A stretch of DNA of 8,941 bases from Methylovirgula sp. (GTDB taxonomy: Bacteria > Pseudomonadota > Alphaproteobacteria > Rhizobiales > Beijerinckiaceae): NCBI GenBank assembly GCA_025356505.1, contig JANXSV010000453.1:1-8941 (forward strand), written 5' to 3'. The position numbers and the translations under genes were made by a program. This document shows, in pieces, positions 1 to 5,989 of this stretch. Each line of letters starts with the position of its first letter. Positions within the stretch are counted from its first letter, which is position 1. A model generated the notes under the pieces. It did no database searches. It was not told the origin of the DNA and worked only from the letters and a program-made list of their open reading frames with translations.

Positions 1-648
1 GCGGCCTATCAACTGTCCGTGCCGAATTGGGGCCGATATGCCATGCCCGGCAAACCGGTCATCATCACCGAAAGCGGCGCAAGTAGCCGCAAACTGCCAA
101 AACCAGCCGCAAGTGCGAGCGAATTTGCGCAAGGAGTAGCCCTGCTCAACAATTATTTCTGGGCGAAATATTACGGCGCACAGAGACTGTATCAATATAC
201 GCTCGTTGATGACTCCACCGATCCAAAGGACGATAGGTCCGAGCGCTGGGGCTTTTTTCGCGGCGATTGGAGCGCAAAGCCCGCTGCCGACTTCGTGCAC
301 AGGTTTACGCAAGCGGTGTTTGACAAGTCCCAAAGCGACTTTAGCAAAATTCCCGCATTTAGCGCCGCCGGGCCGCAAGTTTCGACTGGGGGTGCTACGA
401 TGGCTCTGTCAAAGTCGGACGGCGGCTACATCATTATTTGTAATAATGTCCTGCCGCGTTGGGATGTAAAAACCGGCCAAGATATCGAACCGAAGGGCGA
501 GCGGTGGACGCTTAGACTGCCCTCAGCCTCACACTATTCGATTGTAGATGTGGTTCGGAATGAAACATCACCAGAGCAGATTGGCGATCTGATTTCGCTC
601 GACGTCAAAGGATATCCACTTCTGGTTATTGTGCGGCCAGGAGGTTAA
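1..648 (+). CDS. Glycoside hydrolase, clan GH-A-like, C-terminal part (5' truncated by the window)
   Basis: The reading frame is open from base 1 and ends at TAA 646-648. A GTG at 19 is probably an internal Val, so the true start lies outside the window. The visible 215 residues begin with PVIITESGAS, which resembles the strand carrying the catalytic nucleophile Glu in TIM-barrel retaining glycosidases (GH5/GH39-type, clan GH-A). Then comes YQYTLVDD and RWGFFRGDWSAKPAA, a pattern common at the end of such barrels (a 'G.FR.DGS.KPA'-type segment before the last helix). From about residue 110 the sequence is Gly/Ser- and beta-rich, like the small beta domain that often follows. It probably hydrolyses a polysaccharide or glycoside. 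The GH family number and substrate cannot be told from this fragment. The symporter gene at 5990-7336 also suggests carbohydrate use, but it is too far away to link. Confidence 0.7.
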   Translation, partial: AAYQLSVPNWGRYAMPGKPVIITESGASSRKLPKPAASASEFAQGVALLNNYFWAKYYGAQRLYQYTLVDDSTDPKDDRSERWGFFRGDWSAKPAADFVHRFTQAVFDKSQSDFSKIPAFSAAGPQVSTGGATMALSKSDGGYIIICNNVLPRWDVKTGQDIEPKGERWTLRLPSASHYSIVDVVRNETSPEQIGDLISLDVKGYPLLVIVRPGG

Positions 649-663
649 ATAGTACCCGCTTTA

Positions 664-697
664 TGGCACCTCAGTGCCACTTTTACGAGGCACTGAG
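664..697 (+). terminator. Probable terminator hairpin(s) between convergent genes
   Basis: A 6-bp stem TGGCAC (664-669) / GTGCCA (674-679) with loop CTCA is followed by CTTTTA. A competing 9-bp stem CTCAGTGCC (670-678) / GGCACTGAG (689-697) is followed by TTTAACG. The two share bases and cannot form together. The region lies between the glycosidase stop (648) and the convergent flavoprotein stop (732), as expected for a terminator. The U-tracts are short, so efficiency is uncertain. Confidence 0.45.
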
Positions 698-731
698 TTT
701 AACGTGTGAGGTTTCAATCTTTGGCGGGGAT

Positions 732-1970
732 TTAGAAGAACTCGCTCTGCGCGCTTTCGCGCTCGATAAACTTTTCCAGCAGGATCGGGATTTTTTCTTT
801 CATGGCGAAGAAGCCACGTGTGCCATATGGCCATGCTGACGTGTCGAAAGCGCGGCGAAGCTGGATGAGCTTCACACCAATAGCGGCGAGTTTGGCTGTG
901 ATTGGTTCCAATGCGTCCGCCACAGGCCCGACAGGAGCATAGGCGGTGACGATGGTTGTGATGTCGTTTGATTTTGCCCAATCCCGCACCGTCACGAACG
1001 AAAGCGAGGCCAGTTCAATCGCGGGGATTTCGAATGTTTTTGATGCGCGCACAAGGCCATCGCACAGGGCGGCATTGGTAAAATCGGCAACCAGCGGTGA
1101 AATCTCCAGTGGTGAACGCCCGTCTGCAAGGCTTGCGCCAGCAAGCGCGGCCACATTGGCGCTATCAAGCCCGAGGGATTCGGGGTTTAGGTCTTCTTCG
1201 GTGAGCAGAAGGCCAAATCTGGTCTGCGGGGCGCTGCTCGCCGCAGGAGGGCAGGGCTTGGCCGAGGGCATCGACGGCTCGTCCAGCGCTGGCGCTTCGC
1301 GCGCAAGGCCGGTGGGCGAAAAACGACCGTGGGTACAGGATTTGATATTATCCGGTCGGGCAAGATAGGTTTTACCTTTCGTATGTAAACCGCCGACCCA
1401 GCGCCACGACAGAGTGTTTGAAGCGGGGTCGCCGTCCAGCAGGTGTCGATACATGAAATCAGCGCCCAATTCCCAAGGCAGATGCAGCGTAAAAATCCAG
1501 ATCGAGGCAAACCACATGCGGGTGTGATTATGAAGGTATCCTGTTTCGATCAATTCAGTCACCCAGGCGTCAAAACAGTCGATGCCTGTGTTTGCTTCGA
1601 CGGCATTGCGATAGGCTTTGCGGATGCCGCCTTTGGTTTCGAGAGCGCTGATTTGTTGGTTCCGCGCGGTGCAATAGCGGCTCCATAGAAATGGGCGGGT
1701 CTCGAGGTGGCCTTTGAAATAGGTGCGCCAAAACATTTCCTGAACGAATTTTTCCGCAGCCGAAAACGAGTGCTTTGCCAAAACCGTTTTTAGAACTTCG
1801 GTTTCTGTTACTAACCGGTGGCGGATATAGGGCGACAGAACAGAGACATTGCTCCGGTTTTGCGGACCCAAATCGTCGTTCCTTGTGGCCTCATATTGCC
1901 GTCCCGCGTGGGGAACGAAACGCGCAACTCGTGCCAAACCGGTGGCGCGATCAGGTGTGAAAACTGGCAT
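732..1970 (-). CDS. Photolyase-like FAD-binding domain protein without an N-terminal antenna domain
   Basis: A protein of 412 residues whose N-terminus goes straight into the alpha-helical FAD-binding region of the cryptochrome/photolyase family. Visible motifs are VLSPYIRHRLVTETEV (44-59), FVQEMFWRTYF (75-85), TGIDCFDAWVTELIETGYLHNHTR (128-151) and DGDPASNTLSWRW (179-191). The last matches the flavin-contacting SNN..W.W segment of classical photolyases, so the Trp next to the flavin appears kept. YLARPDNI and TGRF-like HGRFSP follow (202-218). A Pro/Ala-rich linker (about 225-262) leads to a C-terminal alpha/beta region (about 285-400). ATG 1970 was chosen because GGAG lies 5 bases upstream and the family motifs begin soon after. 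Upstream in-frame starts would overlap the preceding gene. It lies 37 bases after the photolyase stop, probably in the same operon. Function is likely a blue-light flavoprotein or a partner of the upstream protein. Repair activity is unproven. Confidence 0.82.
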   Translation of the reverse strand: MPVFTPDRATGLARVARFVPHAGRQYEATRNDDLGPQNRSNVSVLSPYIRHRLVTETEVLKTVLAKHSFSAAEKFVQEMFWRTYFKGHLETRPFLWSRYCTARNQQISALETKGGIRKAYRNAVEANTGIDCFDAWVTELIETGYLHNHTRMWFASIWIFTLHLPWELGADFMYRHLLDGDPASNTLSWRWVGGLHTKGKTYLARPDNIKSCTHGRFSPTGLAREAPALDEPSMPSAKPCPPAASSAPQTRFGLLLTEEDLNPESLGLDSANVAALAGASLADGRSPLEISPLVADFTNAALCDGLVRASKTFEIPAIELASLSFVTVRDWAKSNDITTIVTAYAPVGPVADALEPITAKLAAIGVKLIQLRRAFDTSAWPYGTRGFFAMKEKIPILLEKFIERESAQSEFF

Positions 1971-1975
1971 GCATG

Positions 1976-1979
1976 CTCC
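1976..1979 (-). promoter_or_regulatory. Ribosome binding site deciding the ATG at 1970
   Basis: The minus strand reads GGAG, five bases, then ATG. This site supports the 412-residue start over an in-frame start at 2111 that would overlap the preceding photolyase gene by about 100 bases. Confidence 0.6.
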
Positions 1980-2007
1980 ATGAATATGGGTGGTGAGTGG
2001 CGCGCAT

Positions 2008-3546
2008 TCAGAGATCGAAGCTGAGCTGCGTTTTAGGCTTTGGCGATACTGGCTTTTTACGCGGAGGGTCGCGGTCGGTATGCTTGGCGCGGCTCGCCAG
2101 CTTGTTGACAACCTTACGGGCCTCGACTTGAAAGTCCGGTTTCTTACGCCGTGCTGCTATTTGCGCGCGGGCAAATTGCATTGCACGGTCATGATTGACG
2201 ATTGGCGACGGGTAGTCAGCGGGCGGCTCTGGCATACGCCAAGGCTCATGTATCCACTGCGTTGAAACGTTGAAGAGTTCCGGGACGTAGCGGCGGATGA
2301 ACTTTCCCTCAGGGTCATGGTCCAATGACTGTTTGACGGGGCTGTAGATACGCAGCGTGTTTATGCCGGTGACGCCGGATTGCATCTGAAACTGGCACAG
2401 ATGAATGCCGGGCTCATAGTCGGTGAACAGTCTCGCGACGTAAGGCGCAGTCTGCCGCCAGTCCAGCCACAGATGATAGCTGGCAAAGGACACTAACATG
2501 GCGCGCATGCGGAAATTAATCCAGCCATTGACATGCAGGCTGCGCATGGCCGCGTCTATCAGCGGATAGCCGGTATGACCGCTTTTCCAAGCTTCAAAAA
2601 AATCAGCATTGAAATGTGGCTCGCGCATGCCCTCAAAGGCCGGATGGGTGCAGTGGAACTCGATCTCAGGCTGTTGTTCCAGTTTTTGCATGAAGTGACA
2701 CCGCCACGCCAGGCGGGACAGGAAAGCGCCGAGATTTTTGCGAAAAGACTGGGCGTCGTCGTCCGACATGCCAGGGTCTGGCTCAGTAAGGTCCCTGAGC
2801 CGCGCGCGGGTCGCTTGTTCCACCTCGCGCGAAGATAGGGTGCCAAAGGCCAGATGAGCGCTGAGGCGGGAACAATGGCGGGCAGAGATGCCCGGCTTTG
2901 AAATCGTTTGCATATATTTGCTGGCGCGCGTCTCGAGGAAAGAGTCCAGCGCACTTAAGCCTTCTTTACGACCGCCGCTCTGCACAAACAGAATCTCGTC
3001 GCCAAACATCGGGTCTGATTTGGGCGGGCGTGGCTGACTGGGGACATGTATCGGCGCTTGGATCCGGTCAGGTGCGGGAACGAGGGGCATGGTCATGCGC
3101 TGGCTGCGCTGAGCCGCCCAATTGTCGCGGCTTTTGAGGGCGCGGACGACACCATTGGTTGGCGTTTCGTGCCAAGCTATCGAATGCGCCCGACACCAGA
3201 CTTTGACCGCTTTGTCTCGCCGAAATGTCCAGTCATTTCCGGTTTCTTCATGCGACCACAGCTTAATCGTGCCGAAAGTCTGCCGCAGGGCTTCAAACAC
3301 GTCAACAGCTTCACCAACCCGCAAGATGAGAGGGGCACCGCGCGCTGCCAATTCTGCATGAAGTTCACCAAGGCAATCGTGAATGAAGCTCCAATGGCGC
3401 CGCGACGAATCTGGAAGGCTCCAATAGCCGGGCTCCACGATATAGAGCGGTAAGACCGGACCTGACAAACAGGCCTGCGCCAGTGGCGCGTGGTCGTGAA
3501 CGCGCAAGTCGCGCTTAAACCATACGATGTTAAGCTGATCTGCCAC
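2008..3546 (-). CDS. Cryptochrome/photolyase family protein (deoxyribodipyrimidine photolyase-like)
   Basis: A full-length family member of 512 residues. The N-terminal photolyase alpha/beta domain (about 1-130) starts with NIVWFKRDLRVHDHAPL (6-22) and carries HEETGNDWTFRRD (99-111). The FAD-binding helical domain contains SRLSAHLAFGTLSSREV (226-242), SRLAWRCHFMQKLE (277-290) and GHTGYPLIDAAMRSLHVNGW (323-342). The usual SNNGGWQW flavin segment is replaced by YEPGIHLCQFQMQSG (377-391), which I recall as typical of a bacterial side branch of the family. The position normally holding the flavin-proximal Trp therefore seems to be Cys384. The C-terminal tail (about 465-508) is rich in Lys, Arg and Pro. 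The start is GTG, three bases after the stop of the DCC gene, with no clear Shine-Dalgarno, which suggests translational coupling. It may be a light-dependent DNA repair enzyme or a photosensor. Family membership is certain, the reaction is not. Confidence 0.88.
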   Translation of the reverse strand: MADQLNIVWFKRDLRVHDHAPLAQACLSGPVLPLYIVEPGYWSLPDSSRRHWSFIHDCLGELHAELAARGAPLILRVGEAVDVFEALRQTFGTIKLWSHEETGNDWTFRRDKAVKVWCRAHSIAWHETPTNGVVRALKSRDNWAAQRSQRMTMPLVPAPDRIQAPIHVPSQPRPPKSDPMFGDEILFVQSGGRKEGLSALDSFLETRASKYMQTISKPGISARHCSRLSAHLAFGTLSSREVEQATRARLRDLTEPDPGMSDDDAQSFRKNLGAFLSRLAWRCHFMQKLEQQPEIEFHCTHPAFEGMREPHFNADFFEAWKSGHTGYPLIDAAMRSLHVNGWINFRMRAMLVSFASYHLWLDWRQTAPYVARLFTDYEPGIHLCQFQMQSGVTGINTLRIYSPVKQSLDHDPEGKFIRRYVPELFNVSTQWIHEPWRMPEPPADYPSPIVNHDRAMQFARAQIAARRKKPDFQVEARKVVNKLASRAKHTDRDPPRKKPVSPKPKTQLSFDL

Positions 3547-3549
3547 CGT

Positions 3550-3912
3550 TTAAGACTTTGCGTCCAGACGACGCGCAAAACTTTGCATGCGCGGCCTAAA
3601 TCGCAGGAATATGAGATAGGTGCGCTCGAGTATCGCAAGGATAATCCGGTTTTGTGCGAGAAGTCCGAGAGGCCGCAAGTTTGGAATTACGCGCCACATC
3701 GCAGCGAAAGCCGCCGCTCCCGAAACAATAGTGCCATTTTCCTGCGCATGAAAGCGCGCGAGCAGTTCCGCCCGATCAAGCGGGCAGACAGTTTCAGGGT
3801 TTGCGACATCGATAAAGCTGATGGCATTCGCCTTGTCGAGACGGCGCATCAGCGCTATTTCGCGTGTACAGAGCGGGCAGGAGCCATCGAACCAAACTGT
3901 GAGATTTGACAT
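3550..3912 (-). CDS. DCC-family thiol-disulfide oxidoreductase (DUF393)
   Basis: A protein of 120 residues starting MSNLTVWFDGSCPLC. The DGxCPxC signature (D9, C12, C15) within the first strand and turn defines the DCC family, whose members are thought to have a thioredoxin-like fold with a CxxC redox pair. A second typical stretch, ISFIDVANPE, follows at about 31-40, and the length is usual. The C-terminal part has an amphipathic, partly hydrophobic helix region (PNLRPLGLLAQNRIILAILERTYLIFLRFRP). This is the first gene of the minus-strand operon with the two photolyase-like genes. The ATG is preceded directly by an inverted repeat and has only a weak AGG-type ribosome binding site. Substrate unknown. 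A redox partner for the flavoproteins is an inference from context only. Confidence 0.85.
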   Translation of the reverse strand: MSNLTVWFDGSCPLCTREIALMRRLDKANAISFIDVANPETVCPLDRAELLARFHAQENGTIVSGAAAFAAMWRVIPNLRPLGLLAQNRIILAILERTYLIFLRFRPRMQSFARRLDAKS

Positions 3913-3928
3913 GGCCTAGACATAGGCC
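3913..3928. promoter_or_regulatory. Inverted repeat abutting the DCC start codon; candidate operator or leader hairpin
   Basis: GGCCTA (3913-3918), spacer GACA, TAGGCC (3923-3928) is a perfect 6+6 dyad. It begins on the base directly upstream of the DCC ATG and sits in the 69-base divergent intergenic region that must hold promoters for both the flavoprotein operon and the oxidoreductase. In the minus-strand transcript it would form a hairpin over the ribosome binding region. As DNA it could be a regulator site. No regulator gene is in the window. Confidence 0.35.
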
Positions 3929-3981
3929 GTGCCGATGTTTTGAAAAGGGCTCCATGCTCTCAAGCTTGAATTAAGGACGTC

Positions 3982-4944
3982 ATGAATATTGCAATCATCG
4001 GAGCCGGGATGGCCGGATTGAGCTGTGCGAAAGCGCTCCAAGCTTGTGGGCATGTCGTCTCGCTTTTCGACAAGGGGCGCGGGCCGGGAGGCCGGATGGC
4101 ATCGCGCAGACTGAGTTCGAGCGCCGGAGACGTTAGTTTCGACATGGGCGCCCAGTATTTCACGGCGCGTGACCCTGGTTTTGTCGGTCAGGTTGAACGC
4201 TGGCACGCATCTGGCGATGTCGCGCCTTGGCCTATTGCGGGTGAGGGTGCCTATATCGGTGTGCCGACGATGAATGCGCCGCTTAAAGCGATGGCGCGAG
4301 ATCTTGATGTGCGTTGGGGAACCCGTATTGGTTCTGTCTCCCGCAGCGCGAATATGTGGACGCTGCACAGCGAAACTCAAATCGGCAAGACATTTGACGC
4401 CGTCGTTTGCGCAATACCGGCTGAGCAAGCTCAGGTTTTACTCGATGCGCATGACCAAGATTTTGCGGCGCTGGCACAGCAGACACCGTCAGCCCCGTGC
4501 TGGACCTTGATGGTGGCGTTCGATGCGCCGCTGCCTTTGCCGGACGTGGTCAAGGCGCGCGGGATTATCGATTTTGCAGCGCGCAACTCCGGCAAGCCCG
4601 GTCATAGCGGCGTTGAAGCGTGGGTGGTCCATGCAACTGCGCAATGGTCGCAGGCGCACTTGGAAGATACGGTGCAAGCTGTGGAGAGCGCATTGATGCA
4701 GGCATTGGCGTTGGAAGCCGGACAAGAATCGCCAAGCGTACTTGCCGTTTCCGCTCACAGGTGGCGGTTTGCGCGCTCGGGAAAGGCCAATGCCGATAAA
4801 ACTTGGGCAGGTCACCTCTGGAACCCGGCTCTGACACTCGGCGTGTGTGGAGATTGGTTGCTGGGGCCGCGTATCGAATGTGCTTGGGTTTCGGGAAACA
4901 GACTCGGCGAGGCTATGATAGATCATTTCATTCGCGCGGCCTGA
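3982..4944 (+). CDS. NAD(P)/FAD-dependent oxidoreductase, renalase-like amine-oxidase fold
   Basis: A protein of 320 residues with an N-terminal dinucleotide-binding fold: MNIAIIGAGMAGLSCAKAL carries GxGxxG (G7, G9, G12) and an acidic residue at the end of strand 2 (D30 in LFDKG). GPGGRMASRR (35-43) and FDMGAQYFTARDPGF (53-67) follow, both typical of the renalase-like family of FAD oxidoreductases. The C-terminal segment LGVCGDWLLGPRIECAWVSGNRLGEAM matches the second FAD-contacting GD motif. No signal peptide, so cytoplasmic. The ATG has AAGGA four bases upstream (3973-3977). It diverges from the DCC/photolyase operon with a shared 69-base intergenic region, which suggests co-regulation. Substrate is unknown. 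Characterised renalases oxidise isomeric dihydro-NAD(P), which is only a possible role here. Confidence 0.85.
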   Translation: MNIAIIGAGMAGLSCAKALQACGHVVSLFDKGRGPGGRMASRRLSSSAGDVSFDMGAQYFTARDPGFVGQVERWHASGDVAPWPIAGEGAYIGVPTMNAPLKAMARDLDVRWGTRIGSVSRSANMWTLHSETQIGKTFDAVVCAIPAEQAQVLLDAHDQDFAALAQQTPSAPCWTLMVAFDAPLPLPDVVKARGIIDFAARNSGKPGHSGVEAWVVHATAQWSQAHLEDTVQAVESALMQALALEAGQESPSVLAVSAHRWRFARSGKANADKTWAGHLWNPALTLGVCGDWLLGPRIECAWVSGNRLGEAMIDHFIRAA

Positions 4945-4975
4945 GCCTATGATTTTTACGACGGACGCCGCTCGT

Positions 4976-4992
4976 TCATCCGCAGCGGATGA
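4976..4992. repeat. Perfect palindrome downstream of the oxidoreductase gene
   Basis: TCATCCG (4976-4982), loop CAG, CGGATGA (4986-4992) forms a 7-bp hairpin with a 3-base loop. It lies between the oxidoreductase stop (4944) and the next gene (5046). There is no U-tract behind it (TTAAGCG follows), so it is at best a weak terminator. It could equally be an operator for the coupled genes at 5046-5979. Confidence 0.35.
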
Positions 4993-5045
4993 TTAAGCGT
5001 AAACTTAGCGGAACGTGTTGCCATTAATCCGTAGGATGGAGCCAA

Positions 5046-5444
5046 ATGCAGATATTGACACATGAAAAAGCAGCCGTTTTGCTTGCAGCCGCGGCGTTGT
5101 TTGCCTCGTCTGGAGCCCAGGCTGAGGTGATGAGTGCTGATGAGATTCGCCGCGATATTATCGGCAGGACGATTTACCTCGCAGCGCCAATAAAGGGTGA
5201 ATTTCCGCTTAATTATCATAAGAGCGGTGTTGTTGACGGAGATGGTGCGGCACTGGGCCTCGGCAAGATTATCAAGCCAAGCGATTCCGGCAAATGGTCG
5301 ATAGAGGGAGACAAGTTGTGCCAGCAGTTTAAGACTTGGTACAATGGAGAAAAAATGTGCTTTGTGCTCACCCGGTTGAGCGCAGGCTCTGTGAAATGGG
5401 TTCGCAGCAACGGTGAAACAGGCATAGCCAGGATTGGAGATTAA
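5046..5444 (+). CDS. Small exported hypothetical protein
   Basis: A protein of 132 residues with a Sec-type signal peptide. The hydrophobic stretch AAVLLAAAALFASSG is followed by AQA, with likely cleavage after residue 26. The mature part (about 106 residues) has SADEIRRDIIGRTI, then KWSIEGDKLCQQFKTWYNGEKMCFVL. This 'G.W.i.gd.lC..f..w..g..C' layout with two Cys about 16 apart is seen in small periplasmic proteins such as DUF995-like families, but I cannot assign a family firmly. The two Cys could form a disulfide. The ATG is preceded by AGGATGGA. It ends one base before the GTG of the DUF3833 gene, so the two are probably translated as a coupled pair. Function unknown. Confidence 0.75.
   Translation: MQILTHEKAAVLLAAAALFASSGAQAEVMSADEIRRDIIGRTIYLAAPIKGEFPLNYHKSGVVDGDGAALGLGKIIKPSDSGKWSIEGDKLCQQFKTWYNGEKMCFVLTRLSAGSVKWVRSNGETGIARIGD
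5436..5440 (+). promoter_or_regulatory. Ribosome binding site deciding the GTG start at 5446
   Basis: GGAGA followed by five bases and GTG. It lies inside the last codons of the upstream gene and supports GTG 5446 over an in-frame TTG at 5434, which has no such site. Confidence 0.55.
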
Positions 5445-5445
5445 A

Positions 5446-5979
5446 GTGATCTTGACACTGACACGACGGCATTTTTTGGCAGGGTCCGCTGCTCTTGCTA
5501 CGGCGGGCTGCGCCACAGCGCCAATGTCTCCAACCACTTCCGTGCGTCCCATCACGCTTGTAGATGCTTTTAGCGGGCGGCGCGTTGGTAAAGGCCGTTT
5601 TCAGATCCCGATTGTCGGCGTTGTTCGTGGCCTGACCGCCGTGCTGCATGGGCATTCTTCAGGCAATACATTAACTGTGGCTGAAGACTTCCTGTTTGAC
5701 GATGGTGAAAAAAATCGACTCACGTGGCACTTCACAAAAACAGGTCCCAAAACGTGGTCCGGACGGCGCGAAGATGTCATCGGCGAGGCCAAAGTCGAAG
5801 ATCTTGGCAGCGAAATCCGCTTGGCCTATGAGGCAGACGTGGTTTCAAAGGGATCGACGACCCGGTTACAGTTCTCGGATGTTTTATACAGGCAACAGGA
5901 TGGCGTGATCATCAATAATGCTGTGGTCAAGAAAGCAGGAATTGCGATTGGCTCGATTCATCTGGAGTTTCAGCCGTAG
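5446..5979 (+). CDS. DUF3833 family lipoprotein
   Basis: A protein of 177 residues from GTG 5446. The N-terminus MILTLTRRHFLAGSAALATAGC has a hydrophobic core and a Cys at 22 in a lipobox-like TAGC, so it is probably a lipoprotein. The Arg pair before HFLAG looks Tat-like, and the lipobox is imperfect because Thr stands at -3. The body matches the DUF3833 layout: DAFSGRRVGKGRFQ, VVRGLTAVLHG, LTVAEDFLFDDGEKNRLTWHF, then DVIGEAKVEDLGSEIRLAYE and a C-terminal I.LEF. Length is usual for the family. Known family members are uncharacterised envelope proteins often encoded near small exported or cyclopropane-fatty-acid-type genes. The function is not established. It is coupled to the exported protein gene upstream and convergent with the symporter gene, 10 bases apart. 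Confidence 0.8.
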   Translation: MILTLTRRHFLAGSAALATAGCATAPMSPTTSVRPITLVDAFSGRRVGKGRFQIPIVGVVRGLTAVLHGHSSGNTLTVAEDFLFDDGEKNRLTWHFTKTGPKTWSGRREDVIGEAKVEDLGSEIRLAYEADVVSKGSTTRLQFSDVLYRQQDGVIINNAVVKKAGIAIGSIHLEFQP

Positions 5980-5989
5980 GGCTAGTAGT

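Noticed and set aside
1971..2111. N-terminal extension of the short photolyase-like protein up to 2111
   Set aside because: It overlaps the C-terminal coding end of the preceding photolyase gene, has no family similarity, and ATG 1970 has a well-placed GGAG.
3046..3638. Open frames on both strands over the photolyase gene
   Set aside because: Shadows of a gene with clear family motifs. Their products show no recognisable domains.
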